The position numbers were made by a program, and so were the translations under genes. Below, piece after piece: positions 8,551 through 17,854 of a stretch of DNA of 45,802 nucleotides (positions are counted from its first letter, which is position 1; each line of letters starts with the position of its first letter). The notes below the pieces were generated by a model. The model worked only from the letters and a program-made list of their open reading frames with translations, ran no database searches and was not told the DNA's origin. The stretch spans positions 1-45,802 of the forward strand of contig JASLAA010000018.1 of NCBI GenBank assembly GCA_030147325.1, in the 5' to 3' direction. The DNA is from Arthrobacter sp. Lineage in GTDB: Bacteria; Actinomycetota; Actinomycetes; Actinomycetales; Micrococcaceae.

Positions 8551-10239
8551 CTACTTCACGGTGAACTGCACCGACTGCCAGCCCGAGGCGCCATCGGGCA
8601 CGGTATCGGCGCGCTCCTCGGTCTGGACGCCGTCGGCGGCATCCGTCGCGCGTGCCCGCACGGTGTGCAGGCCGGGTTCGAGGGTGAGTTCGTGCGACCA
8701 CTGCCGCCAGGTGTCCACGGAGGCCTCGTCCGCGAGTGTCACGGCTTCCCAGTCGCCGCTGTCCACGGAGACCTCCACCGCTGTGATGCCCCGCTGCTGG
8801 GACCAGGCGACTCCGCCGATCATGACCGCGCCGCCGTCGACCTGCGCGAAGGACTGGGGAACCTCGACGCGGGCCATCGTCTTGATGGGCCCTTCCTCGG
8901 ACCAGCCCCGATCCGTCCAGTACGACGTCCTGTCCGCGAAGCGCGTCACCTCGAGGTCCACGACCCACTTGGTGGCCGAGACATAGCCGTAGAGGCCGGG
9001 AACCACCATGCGGACAGGGAAACCGTGCTCCACGGGAAGGGGCTCGCCGTTCATCGCGACGGCGAGGATGGCATCGCGGTCGTCCTGCAGCACGGGCAGG
9101 GGAGTGGACGCGCTGAAGCCGTCCGAACTCGTCGAGAGCACCATGTCGGCGCCGTCGAGCGGCTTGGCCCGGGCCAGCACCTCCCGCAGCGGGTAGCCGA
9201 GCCATCTGGCATTGCCGGCGAGGTACCCGCCGACAGGATTGGACACGCAGGTCAGGGTGATGTGCCGCTCGATCAGCTCGGCGTCGAGCAGGTCCTGGAA
9301 GGAGAGCTCGAACTCCTCCTCCACCATGCCGTGGACACGGAGCACCCAGTCGTCGGTGGTGAGCTGCGGGACGCTCAGTGCCGTGTCGATCCGGTAGAAG
9401 TCGGCGTTGGGGGTGACGAAAGGTGTCACGCCCGCAACGGGGGACTGGACCCCGGCCGGCAGCGCCGGGGCAGGACTGGACGGAGCGGGGAACTGCAGGC
9501 TGTCCCGAACCGCTGCCACGTTGTTGCGGGCACCGGCCAGCAGCCGCCCGCCACCCGCTGCTGCAGCGGCGACGACGGCCGTGACCCCGGCCGCTGCGAA
9601 GAACCCCCGGCGCGAGGTGGTGCCCTGCGTCCGCGCCTCGGCCGCGCGGGATCCCCTGCGGGTCTGCGCCGTCTCCACGGAGGGGTTACCGGAGTGGTCC
9701 TCGGGGCGGGCTTCGTTGATGGACACGCCGGCGGGCATCCCCGACTGCCCGGCGACGGGATCGGCGCTCGCCGCAGCGGGAGCGGACATGTGACGCAGGC
9801 GGGCGATGAGCCAGCGCAGGGCGAGGAGACCGGCCGCGGTCCCGACGACGGTCGGAACGGCGTCGATCAGGGACGCTCCCGCCCGGGTGAGCACGCAGGC
9901 AACGATGATCGCACCCATCAGCAGGACGCCTGCGACGCCGAGCGCCCAGCGCTTCAGTGCGACGATCCCCAGGACTGCTGCCAGGAGGACGATGGTCACA
10001 CCCATGCCGACCAGGAGGGCGAGCTTGTCACTGGTGCCGAACGTCTCGATCGCGAAGTCCTTCATCCACGGCGGCGTGAAGTCGATGAAGGTGGAGCCCA
10101 TCGCGATGACGGGAGTGGCGCTGGCGCGGAAGAAGGCACCGGCGAGTTCGGCGATACCGAGCACCACCCCGGCGGCGAGGACGCCCGCGAGGGCGGCACG
10201 AAGGGCGGTGCCGCGGCGGGGTCTGCTGGAGTTGCTCAT
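8551..10239 (-). CDS. Membrane-anchored molybdopterin-dependent oxidoreductase (sulfite oxidase fold)
   Basis: A 562-aa protein. Residues 1-150 hold about four to five hydrophobic helices. A linker and a twin-arginine motif follow at 210-211 (TSRRGFFAAAG), with a further hydrophobic stretch. From about 270 there is an oxidoreductase molybdopterin domain with the Mo-ligating cysteine as Cys331 (HITLTCVSNPVGG) and the GFPVRMVVPGLYGY block. The C-terminal 110 residues form a Mo-co dimerisation-like domain (GGVAWSQQRGITAVEVSVD). The catalytic part is probably outside the membrane. The electron donor/acceptor is unknown and no haem motif is seen. The open frame runs on antisense to purD; the ATG at 10239 is chosen because the membrane region begins there. 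Confidence 0.9.
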   Translation of the reverse strand: MSNSSRPRRGTALRAALAGVLAAGVVLGIAELAGAFFRASATPVIAMGSTFIDFTPPWMKDFAIETFGTSDKLALLVGMGVTIVLLAAVLGIVALKRWALGVAGVLLMGAIIVACVLTRAGASLIDAVPTVVGTAAGLLALRWLIARLRHMSAPAAASADPVAGQSGMPAGVSINEARPEDHSGNPSVETAQTRRGSRAAEARTQGTTSRRGFFAAAGVTAVVAAAAAGGGRLLAGARNNVAAVRDSLQFPAPSSPAPALPAGVQSPVAGVTPFVTPNADFYRIDTALSVPQLTTDDWVLRVHGMVEEEFELSFQDLLDAELIERHITLTCVSNPVGGYLAGNARWLGYPLREVLARAKPLDGADMVLSTSSDGFSASTPLPVLQDDRDAILAVAMNGEPLPVEHGFPVRMVVPGLYGYVSATKWVVDLEVTRFADRTSYWTDRGWSEEGPIKTMARVEVPQSFAQVDGGAVMIGGVAWSQQRGITAVEVSVDSGDWEAVTLADEASVDTWRQWSHELTLEPGLHTVRARATDAADGVQTEERADTVPDGASGWQSVQFTVK

Positions 10240-10328
10240 GCGAAGTATTCGGAGAGGCGCGCAGCGGGTATGGGTAGGAGGGCGTCCGTAACAGGGGCCG
10301 CATGCTGGGTGCGCCGGAGGCCCTCCAG

Positions 10329-10334
10329 TACGCT
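10329..10334 (+). promoter_or_regulatory. Possible -10 element for a leaderless purD transcript
   Basis: TACGCT fits a TANNNT -10 box and ends 8 nt before the GTG start of purD, which has no ribosome-binding sequence. A leaderless mRNA would explain both. No convincing -35 is seen. Confidence 0.35.
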
Positions 10335-10342
10335 GTCCTACT

Positions 10343-11635
10343 GTGAAGGTTCTTGTGCTGGGCCCCGGAGGCCGCGAACACGCCATCGTCCGGGCATTGC
10401 TGGCGGACCCGTTCGTCCGTGAGGTCCACGCCGCTCCCGGCAACGCCGGGATGGCAGAGGACGTCCCCGTACACGACGTCGACGCGAACGACCCCGCCGT
10501 CGTGACGGACCTCGCACTCCGGCTCGGATCGGATCTCGTGGTCATCGGGCCGGAGGCGCCCTTGGCAGCCGGCGTCGCCGACGCCCTCATCGAGGCGGGC
10601 ATCCCCGTCTTCGGGCCGACGAAGGCCGCAGCCCAGCTGGAGGCGTCGAAGGCCTTTGCCAAGCAGGTCATGGCTGCCGCCGGCGTGCCGACGGCGATGG
10701 CCCGCGTGGCGGCCACGGACGAGGAGGCCAGTGAGGCGCTCTGCACGTTCGGTGCCCCGTTCGTGGTGAAGGACGACGGTCTCGCCGCAGGCAAGGGGGT
10801 CGTCGTCACGGACGACCTCGATGAAGCCCGGGCGCACGCCTCGGCCTGCTTCCGGGCAGGTGGCACCGTGGTCATCGAGGAGTACCTGGACGGGCCCGAG
10901 GTCTCGCTCTTCGTGCTGTCGGACGGCAGCACCGTGGTCCCGCTCGCGCCGGCACAGGATTTCAAACGCATCCACGACGGAGACCAGGGTCCGAACACCG
11001 GGGGAATGGGTGCGTACTCGCCGCTGGAGTGGGTACCGGCGGGCCTCGTGGAGGAGGTCATCACCCGCGTCGCGCAGCCCGTGATCGACGAGATGGCCCA
11101 CCGCGGCACACCCTTCGCCGGAGTCCTCTACGTGGGGCTCGCCCTGACCTCGCGCGGACTGCGCGTCATCGAGTTCAATGCCCGCTTCGGGGATCCCGAG
11201 ACGCAGGCCGTCCTCGCCCGCCTGACCACGCCCCTCGGGGGGGTGCTGCTCGCGGCCGCCAAGGGCACCCTCGACCAGATCGACCAGCTGAACTGGTCGC
11301 CGAAGTCCGCGGTCGCCGTCGTACTGGCGTCCGAGAACTACCCCGAGCCCCCCGCGACGGGGCGGCGCATCCGTGGGCTGAAGCGGGCCGCAAAGGTTCC
11401 GGGAGCCCATGTGCTGCATGCGGGAACTGCCCTTCGCGACGGCAAGGTGGTCAGTGCCGGCGGGCGCGTCCTCGCCGTCGTGGGACTCGGGGATTCGCTC
11501 GAGGACGCGCGCGCCACCGCCTACGAGAGCCTCGCCCTGATCGAGCTCGACGGCGGGCAGTTCCGCACCGATATCGCGCTGAAGGCCTCCCGTTCCGAGG
11601 TCGCCGTCACCGGCCCCGCGGCGGCTCCGGCGTGA
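10343..11635 (+). CDS. purD: Phosphoribosylamine-glycine ligase (GAR synthetase)
   Basis: PurD joins phosphoribosylamine, the product of PurF, to glycine using ATP. It is an ATP-grasp enzyme. The 430-aa product begins VKVLVLGPGGREHAIVRAL. It carries GPEAPLAAGVADAL (about 73), VVKDDGLAAGKGV (about 140), the GDQGPNTGGMGAYSP block (about 215) and VIEFNARFGDPETQ (about 275) that binds ATP and metal. The start is a GTG with no ribosome site. It overlaps purC by 4 bp (GTGA). Confidence 0.97.
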   Translation: MKVLVLGPGGREHAIVRALLADPFVREVHAAPGNAGMAEDVPVHDVDANDPAVVTDLALRLGSDLVVIGPEAPLAAGVADALIEAGIPVFGPTKAAAQLEASKAFAKQVMAAAGVPTAMARVAATDEEASEALCTFGAPFVVKDDGLAAGKGVVVTDDLDEARAHASACFRAGGTVVIEEYLDGPEVSLFVLSDGSTVVPLAPAQDFKRIHDGDQGPNTGGMGAYSPLEWVPAGLVEEVITRVAQPVIDEMAHRGTPFAGVLYVGLALTSRGLRVIEFNARFGDPETQAVLARLTTPLGGVLLAAAKGTLDQIDQLNWSPKSAVAVVLASENYPEPPATGRRIRGLKRAAKVPGAHVLHAGTALRDGKVVSAGGRVLAVVGLGDSLEDARATAYESLALIELDGGQFRTDIALKASRSEVAVTGPAAAPA

Positions 11636-12531
11636 GCACGTTCGCACCCCCGCACGCGGCCCTGCCCGGCTGGCGGCACGTCTACTCCGGCAAGGTCCGC
11701 GATCTCTACGAGCCGGAGGACGGGCGCGACGACGTCGTCCTCGTGGTCGCGAGCGACCGCATCAGTGCCTTCGACCACGTCCTGGCCACCGAGATCCCCG
11801 ACAAGGGGCGTGTGCTGACCCAGCTCAGCCTCTGGTGGTTCGAACGGCTCGCCGGCATCCCACACCACGTGATCGCGTCGGATGCGGCCGGCGGCGTGCC
11901 CGAGGCCGTCGAGGGCCGTGCGATGATCTGCCGCAGGCTGATCATGTACCCGATCGAGTGCATCGCCCGCGGCTACCTGACGGGGAGCGGTCTGCTCGAG
12001 TACAGGGAATCACGGACGGTCTGTGCCCTGCCCCTGCCGGAGGGACTCGAGGACGGCTCGCGCCTCGAGCCGCCGCTCTTCACACCCTCCGCCAAGGCCG
12101 AGGTGGGCGAGCATGACGAGAACATCACCTACGACGCCGTCGTCATGACCGTGGGTGACGACGCCGCCGCGGAGCTCCGCTCGCTCACGCTCGACATCTA
12201 TTCGAGAGCCGAGGCCCTCGCCCGGGAGCGGGGCATCATCCTCGCCGACACGAAGGTGGAGTTCGGGCTGGACCCCGTGACGGGACTGATCACGCTCGGG
12301 GACGAGGTGCTGACGCCGGACTCCTCGCGATTCTGGGACGAGTCGCTCTATCGGCCAGGGCAGGCACAGCCGTCCTTCGACAAGCAGTTCGTCCGCGACT
12401 GGCTGACGTCCGACGCCTCGGGCTGGAACCGCTCGGGCGAGCCCCCTGCCCTGCCCGCCGACGTCGTGGAGCGGACGCGCGCCCGCTACATCGAGGCCTA
12501 CGAGCGCCTGACGGGCCGCACCTTCACCTGA
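11632..12531 (+). CDS. purC: Phosphoribosylaminoimidazole-succinocarboxamide synthase (SAICAR synthetase)
   Basis: PurC condenses CAIR with aspartate in purine synthesis. The 299-aa product starts VSTFAPPHAALPGWRHVYSG and includes the motif GKVRDLYE, the VASDRISAFDHVL block, and the downstream ARGYLTGSGLLEY and DTKVEFGLD segments that define the family. The GTG at 11632 overlaps the purD stop, so the pair is coupled. The much longer open frame upstream only shadows purD. Confidence 0.97.
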   Translation: MSTFAPPHAALPGWRHVYSGKVRDLYEPEDGRDDVVLVVASDRISAFDHVLATEIPDKGRVLTQLSLWWFERLAGIPHHVIASDAAGGVPEAVEGRAMICRRLIMYPIECIARGYLTGSGLLEYRESRTVCALPLPEGLEDGSRLEPPLFTPSAKAEVGEHDENITYDAVVMTVGDDAAAELRSLTLDIYSRAEALARERGIILADTKVEFGLDPVTGLITLGDEVLTPDSSRFWDESLYRPGQAQPSFDKQFVRDWLTSDASGWNRSGEPPALPADVVERTRARYIEAYERLTGRTFT

Positions 12532-12700
12532 GGTCCCGCGCGGAGCGATGCCCAGGATCGCCGGCCGGGACCGCGTTGCCCGGCCGCATGCCGGGCGCGC
12601 ACCCGGTTGCACAGTCTGCAGGTTGGGACACGGGGACGATGACCGTGACCCGGGCGTTATCGGTGAGGACCGGCCCCAGTTCCCGAACATCGCCGGTGCA

Positions 12701-12738
12701 GGCGGCCGTCCTGGCCGTGGTACACGATGACGGCCGCC
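12701..12738. promoter_or_regulatory. Perfect 10-bp inverted repeat upstream of the secreted beta-propeller gene
   Basis: GGCGGCCGTC (12701-12710) and its complement at 12729-12738 enclose an 18-nt loop in the 290-bp gap after purC. There is no T-run, so it is more likely an operator or leader structure than a terminator. The gap also holds GC-rich imperfect repeats around 12533-12572. Confidence 0.4.
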
Positions 12739-12821
12739 CACCGGACGGCCGGGACCCAATCGACACAGCGCGGTGCGGTACCTCCGGATGGTCCGCCCGT
12801 GCAGAACCATCGAGGAGCACC

Positions 12822-13826
12822 GTGAACACCACTTTCCCCTCCACCTCCACCTCCCGCGCTGTCCCCGTCCGTCCCCGCCGCCAGGCACTGGCTCGCGCCG
12901 CCGTCGCCGTCGTCGCGACCGGGAGCCTGCTGCTGCCGGTCGCGGGCGCGGTCGCCGCACCACCGACGTCCCCGCCCGGCGTCGCCGCCGCGTCCCGGCA
13001 GGGCGCCTCCATCCCGCTGCCCGGAGCTTCCGGTGCCGAGGGTATCGCCGCCGGCAAGGGGAACACCTTCTACGCCGGGGACCTGGGTGACGGCGACATC
13101 TACCGCGGCGATATCCGCCGCGGCACGGCGCAGGTGTTCATCGACGCACCGGACGGAAGGGTGGCCGTCGGGCTGAAGGCCGACGTGAGGAACGACCTGC
13201 TGTTCGTCTCGGGCGGCGCCACCGGGCAGGCCTATGTGTACGACACCCGCACCGGTGCTCCCCTCGCCGAGTTCCAGCTGGCCACGGGGGACGCCTTCAT
13301 CAATGACGTCACCCTCACGAAGGACGGCGCGTACTTCACGAACTCCCGAGCGGCGGAGCTCTACTTCCTCCCCGTAGGACCCGGGGGAGCCCTCGGTGAG
13401 CCGCAGACCGTCGCTCTGACCGGTCCCGCCGCTCTCGTGACTCCCGGCTTCAACCTGAACGGGATCACGTCGGTGGAGGGCGGCAGGACGCTCGTCGTGG
13501 CTCACTCGGCCAACCAGGCGCTGTACACCGTGGACCCGCAGACCGGGGTCAGCACGGTCATCGCGACCGAAGCCCTGCCGAACGTCGACGGTATCCTGGC
13601 ACGGGGAGGGACGCTCTATGCGGTGCAGAACAGGATCAACCAGGTCAGCCGGATCGACCTGGCGAAGGATCTGGCCAGCGGTGAGGTGGAGGACGTCATC
13701 ACCAGTCCCCTGTTCACCGTGCCCACCACGGTTGCACTGTTCGGCAACACGCTTGCCCTTCCCAACGCGAAGTTCGGCGTCGTGGACCCGGGCGGCTTCG
13801 AGGTGGTGACGGTTCCGGCGCGCTGA
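12822..13826 (+). CDS. Secreted SMP-30/gluconolactonase-like beta-propeller protein
   Basis: A 334-aa protein with an Arg-rich N-region and a hydrophobic stretch ALARAAVAVVATGSLLLPVA, ending in AVAAP, a probable Sec signal cleaved near residue 47. The mature part has repeated propeller-like segments (EGIAAGKGNTFYAGDLGDGDI, VRNDLLFVSGGATGQAYVYD, NGITSVEGGRTLVVAHSA). The match is to the SMP-30/NHL superfamily in general; the substrate and catalytic metal ligands are not clear to me. The GTG at 12822 has GAGGAG 4 nt upstream. The in-frame extension to 12576 runs through non-coding-looking sequence and is not used. Confidence 0.8.
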   Translation: MNTTFPSTSTSRAVPVRPRRQALARAAVAVVATGSLLLPVAGAVAAPPTSPPGVAAASRQGASIPLPGASGAEGIAAGKGNTFYAGDLGDGDIYRGDIRRGTAQVFIDAPDGRVAVGLKADVRNDLLFVSGGATGQAYVYDTRTGAPLAEFQLATGDAFINDVTLTKDGAYFTNSRAAELYFLPVGPGGALGEPQTVALTGPAALVTPGFNLNGITSVEGGRTLVVAHSANQALYTVDPQTGVSTVIATEALPNVDGILARGGTLYAVQNRINQVSRIDLAKDLASGEVEDVITSPLFTVPTTVALFGNTLALPNAKFGVVDPGGFEVVTVPAR

Positions 13827-13852
13827 CCGTCGGCGCGGGGACCTGCTGACAG

Positions 13853-13887
13853 CAGAAGGCCCGCTGGATGTTCCAGCGGGCCTTCTG
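13853..13887 (+). terminator. Strong hairpin after the beta-propeller gene
   Basis: A perfect 16-bp stem, CAGAAGGCCCGCTGGA with its complement, and a 3-nt loop (13869-13871). It lies 26 bp past the stop codon and just before the oppositely oriented tRNA, so it could serve both strands. Confidence 0.85.
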
Positions 13888-13898
13888 TCGATGTATCC

Positions 13899-13974
<76 letters not shown>

Positions 13975-14072
13975 GTGTCACCGCGCGAGGATGAACCTCC
14001 CGAACAGCAACTGTCCAAGAATAGCCGAGGATCATCGGCGAGGAAAACCGGCCCCTGCGGCGCGGGACCGGT

Positions 14073-15929
14073 TCAGACCAGGGAGTCCTTCCAGGCCGCG
14101 TGCAGCGTGGCGAAGCGGCCGGTCCCGCCGATCAGCTCGCCGGGAGTGCCGTCCTCCACGACCTCGCCGTCGTGCACGACCAGGACCCGATCGGCGATCG
14201 CCACGGTGGACAGCCGGTGCGCGATGATCAGTGCGGTGCGGTTGCCCAGCAGTTTCTGCAGACCTTCCTGCACCTGCCGCTCGCTGGGGATGTCGAGGGA
14301 GGAGGTCGCCTCGTCGAGGATCAGGACGGCGGGATCCGCCAGGAACGCCCGCGCGAAACTGATGAGCTGGCGCTGCCCGGCGGACACCCGCCCGCCGCGC
14401 TTGTTCACATCCGTGTCGAACCCCTCGGGGAGTTCCAGGATGAACTTCTCGGCACCGACGGCGCGGGCGGCCGCGACGATCTCATCACGACTGGCCTCCG
14501 GTTTGCCGAGGGCGATGTTGTCCGCGACGGATCCACTGAAGAGGAAGGCCTCCTGCGTGACCATCACGACGGCGCGCCGCAGGTCCTTGGACGCCAGATC
14601 CCGGAGGTCCACGCCGTCGAGCGTGAGGCTTCCCTTGGAGACGTCGTAGAAGCGGGCGATGAGCTTGGCGAGCGTCGACTTGCCGGCACCGGTCTGTCCG
14701 ACGAGCGCGACGGTCTGGCCGGCGGGGATGGACAGATCCATGGTCGGCAGGATCACCGGTCCGCTGCCGTAGCGGAACTCGACATCGGTGAACTCCACCG
14801 CCCCCCGGGGGTCGGGCAGGGACACCGGGTTCTTCGGCGGCCGCACCGTGGGGACCTCCTCCAGCAGTCCGGAGACCTTCTCGAGCGCGGCGGCGGCGGA
14901 CTGGAAGGAGTTGTAGAACATCGCCATCTGATCGACGGGCTGGAAGAAGCGCTTGCTGTACAGGAGCAGCGCGAGGAGGGCGCCGACCTCGAGCGTGCCT
15001 CCGAGGACCCTGAAGCCGCCGACGACGAGCACGACGGCGACCGTGACGTTACCGATCAGCACGAGCCCTGGCTGGAAGACACCGTTGAGGTTGATGGACC
15101 GGACGGTCACCGTGCGGTAGTCCTCCGCCAGCTCGTCGTAACGCTCGGCGTTGACGGACTCGCGGCGGAAGGCCTTCACGGCGCGGATGCCGGTCATCGT
15201 CTCGATGAAGTGCACGATGAGCCTGGCCGACACCACGCGGGACTCCCGGTACGCGATCTGGGAGTGCTTCTGGTACCAGCGGGCGAGGAGGAACATGGGC
15301 ACCGCTGCCGCAAGGATCAGGAACCCCGTCCGCCAGTCGAGGGCGAAGATGGTGGCCGCGGTGAAGAGCATGAAGATGGCCCCCGAGGCCAGCGAGCTGA
15401 CGCCCGAATCGAGCAGCTCGCGCAGCGCCTCGAGGTCCGAGGTCTGCCGGGAGATGATGCGGCCGGAGGTGTACTTCTCATGGAACTCGAGGCTCAGCCG
15501 CTGCGTGTGGCGGAAGACCCGCACGCGGAGGTCCAGCAGCATGGCCTGGCTGAGCTGGGCCGTCGCACGGACGTACCCCGCGGTCAGGACCGAGGCGAGG
15601 ACCGCCGCGAGGAGGTAGGTCCCGCCGGCGAACCAGAGCATGCGCGGGTCACCGTCGATCAGGGCGGGCAGGGCGCGGTCGATACCGAACGCGATGATCG
15701 CGGGCCCGGCCACGCGGGCTGCCTGCGAGACGACCACCAACAGGACCGTCCAGATGAACTGCCGGCGGTTGGGCCTGATCAGGGAGCCGAGGAGCCGGAA
15801 GGACCTCGAGCGGACCGACCTGCTCTGGGCCCGGTCGAGGAGGACGTCGTCCTCGTTCAGGACCCCGGCGGACGTCCCGCCCTCCTGGTCCCGGGGCGGC
15901 TCGCCCGATGCTGCTGCGGCGCGGCTCAT
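14073..15929 (-). CDS. ABC exporter half-transporter, catalytically complete Walker B
   Basis: A 618-aa fused permease-ATPase with a six-helix transmembrane domain (about 45-340) and a C-terminal ATPase. Walker A is GQTGAGKST, the signature is the atypical VSAGQ, and Walker B is LILDEATSSLD with the catalytic Glu; the H-loop is IIAHRLSTV. It overlaps the preceding ABC gene by 4 bp (ATGA), so the two subunits form a heterodimer of the TM287/288 or BmrCD type. Its degenerate signature would face the partner's degenerate Walker B. The substrate is unknown; drugs or lipids are typical for the family. Confidence 0.93.
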   Translation of the reverse strand: MSRAAAASGEPPRDQEGGTSAGVLNEDDVLLDRAQSRSVRSRSFRLLGSLIRPNRRQFIWTVLLVVVSQAARVAGPAIIAFGIDRALPALIDGDPRMLWFAGGTYLLAAVLASVLTAGYVRATAQLSQAMLLDLRVRVFRHTQRLSLEFHEKYTSGRIISRQTSDLEALRELLDSGVSSLASGAIFMLFTAATIFALDWRTGFLILAAAVPMFLLARWYQKHSQIAYRESRVVSARLIVHFIETMTGIRAVKAFRRESVNAERYDELAEDYRTVTVRSINLNGVFQPGLVLIGNVTVAVVLVVGGFRVLGGTLEVGALLALLLYSKRFFQPVDQMAMFYNSFQSAAAALEKVSGLLEEVPTVRPPKNPVSLPDPRGAVEFTDVEFRYGSGPVILPTMDLSIPAGQTVALVGQTGAGKSTLAKLIARFYDVSKGSLTLDGVDLRDLASKDLRRAVVMVTQEAFLFSGSVADNIALGKPEASRDEIVAAARAVGAEKFILELPEGFDTDVNKRGGRVSAGQRQLISFARAFLADPAVLILDEATSSLDIPSERQVQEGLQKLLGNRTALIIAHRLSTVAIADRVLVVHDGEVVEDGTPGELIGGTGRFATLHAAWKDSLV

Positions 15930-17749
15930 GCCAGGGCCTCCTCGTCGTCGTGGGAGGGGTGCCGGGTGCGGCCCAGCTGTGCGATCTCCTCGTCATCCAG
16001 ACTCGCGATGACATAGCGGTAGTGGTCGTTCCGGGCCAGCAGTTCCGAGTGGGTGCCGACGTCGGCGATGCGACCGTCCTGCATCAGGGCCACCCGGTCG
16101 GCCAGTGCGACAGTGGAGGGCCGGTGGGCGACGATGAGTGTGGTGGTCGAACGGAGCATGGCCCGCAGTCCCACCTCCACGCGTTCCTCCGTGGCGACGT
16201 CGAGGGCGGACAGCGGGTCGTCGAGGACCAGGACAGTGGGCCGGGCGGCGATCGCGCGAGCAAGGGCGATGCGCTGCCGCTGGCCGCCGGACAGGCTGAG
16301 TCCCTCCTCGCCGATGAGGGTGTCGACGCCTTCGGGAAGGGCGTAGGCGAACTGCGCCTGGGCGACGTCCAGGGCCTCGGCGAGCACTGCGTCGGCAGCG
16401 TCGCCGGTGACGCCCGACCCCATCAGCACGTTGTCCCGGACCGAGCTCGAGAAGAGCGTGGTGTCCTCGAAGGCGACGGCCACGAGGGTCCGGAGCTCTT
16501 CGAGGGTGAACTCGCGCAGGTCGACGCCGTCGATGGTGATGCCGCCTGCCGTGACGTCGTACAGGCGGGGGACGAGCTGGAGCAACGTGCTCTTGCCGCA
16601 CCCGGTGACGCCGACCAGCGCCATCGTCTCGCCGGCCCGCAGTGTCAGGTCGACGCCGTCGAGCACGTCACCGTCGTCGGTCCCCGCGTCGGGGTAGCGG
16701 AAGTGCACGGTATCGAAGACGACCTCACCCCTCGGAGACGCGAGATGGGTGGGCGTGGCGGGATCGGTGATGGTGTTCTCGGACTCCATGACCTCGTAGT
16801 GCCGGTCGATGGCCGTCTTCGCGGTGAAGGTCATGGCCAGGAGCGGACCGATGAACTCCACCGGTCCCGCGACGGCCGCCGCCGTCGCGAAGAAGGCGAC
16901 GAGCGCGCCGATGGACACGTCGCCGCGCGACGCCAGCATCACCCCGACGATGAGCGATGCGCCCAGGGCGAGCTCCGGAAGCAACGTCACGACCATCGAG
17001 AAGGTGGCCAGTGACTTCGCCTTGACGATCTCGGTCCGGCGGAGTTCCTCCGCCTGCCCCTCGAAGTCCTCGAGCGCCTCGCCGCTGCGACCGAACGCCT
17101 TGAGGACCCGGATGCCGTGCACCGATTCCTCGACCGTGGTGGCGAGATCGCCCGCCTGGTCCTGGCTCTTGCGCGAGACGCGGCTGTAGGAGGTGCGGAA
17201 GCGGTACCCGTAGATCATGAGGGGAACTGCTGCGGCCACGAAGATCAGGGCCAGCACCCAGCTGGTGAAGAACATGATGGTCACGCCCATGACCACGGTC
17301 AGCGAGGTGACCACCAGCATGATGAGCCCGAACGCCATCCAGCGCCGCATCAGGTTGAGATCGCTCATCGCGCGGGAGAGCAGCTGGCCGCTGCCCCAGC
17401 GGTCGTGGAACTCGACGGTCAGGTTCTGCAGGTGGCGGTAGAAGGACGTGCGCATGTTCGTCTCGACAGCCGTCGCCGGGGTGATGACGAACTGGCGTCG
17501 CAGGGCGACGAAGGTCGCCTCGAGGACCCCGAGCAGCAGGACCACGCCGGACGCGATCCACACCGTGCGGGCCGAGCCACCCTCGGCGAGGGCGTCGTTG
17601 ATGAGCACACGGAGCACCTGGGGGATGGCGAGCGCCATGACGCTTGCGCCGAGCGCGCAGAGCAGGCCCAGGAGCAGACGGGGAAGAATGGGTCTCACAT
17701 GCGGATACAACCGCGCGAGCGATTCCCACAGGGTGTTCTGGTTCGTCAT
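15926..17749 (-). CDS. ABC exporter half-transporter with degenerate Walker B
   Basis: A 607-aa permease-ATPase. Six membrane helices (about 22-305) precede the ATPase with Walker A GVTGCGKST (380-388), canonical signature LSGGQ (486-490) and Walker B LVLDDPLSALD. There Asp511 replaces the catalytic glutamate, as in the degenerate subunit of heterodimeric exporters. The ATG at 17749 is chosen; the in-frame ATG at 17785 is inside a small hairpin (GATGGTTG/CAACCATC at 17761-17790). It is the first gene of the two-subunit operon. Confidence 0.92.
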   Translation of the reverse strand: MTNQNTLWESLARLYPHVRPILPRLLLGLLCALGASVMALAIPQVLRVLINDALAEGGSARTVWIASGVVLLLGVLEATFVALRRQFVITPATAVETNMRTSFYRHLQNLTVEFHDRWGSGQLLSRAMSDLNLMRRWMAFGLIMLVVTSLTVVMGVTIMFFTSWVLALIFVAAAVPLMIYGYRFRTSYSRVSRKSQDQAGDLATTVEESVHGIRVLKAFGRSGEALEDFEGQAEELRRTEIVKAKSLATFSMVVTLLPELALGASLIVGVMLASRGDVSIGALVAFFATAAAVAGPVEFIGPLLAMTFTAKTAIDRHYEVMESENTITDPATPTHLASPRGEVVFDTVHFRYPDAGTDDGDVLDGVDLTLRAGETMALVGVTGCGKSTLLQLVPRLYDVTAGGITIDGVDLREFTLEELRTLVAVAFEDTTLFSSSVRDNVLMGSGVTGDAADAVLAEALDVAQAQFAYALPEGVDTLIGEEGLSLSGGQRQRIALARAIAARPTVLVLDDPLSALDVATEERVEVGLRAMLRSTTTLIVAHRPSTVALADRVALMQDGRIADVGTHSELLARNDHYRYVIASLDDEEIAQLGRTRHPSHDDEEALA

Positions 17750-17854
17750 GCCAACTCTTCGATGGTTGTTGGTGGCCCTCAGCAACCATCCTAGGGCAGG
17801 AAGGAGAGCGTGCCGCTTCCCTTCCCGCTACCCGACGAAACCGGAATGTGCTGG

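Noticed and set aside
14100..16016. Open frame of 638 codons on the plus strand
   Set aside because: Exact shadow of the ABC exporter gene on the other strand, with no motif of its own.
17761..17790. Hairpin GATGGTTG/CAACCATC as a riboswitch ahead of the ABC exporter
   Set aside because: An 8-bp stem with a 14-nt loop alone is too little to claim a riboswitch; it may just be a weak leader structure.
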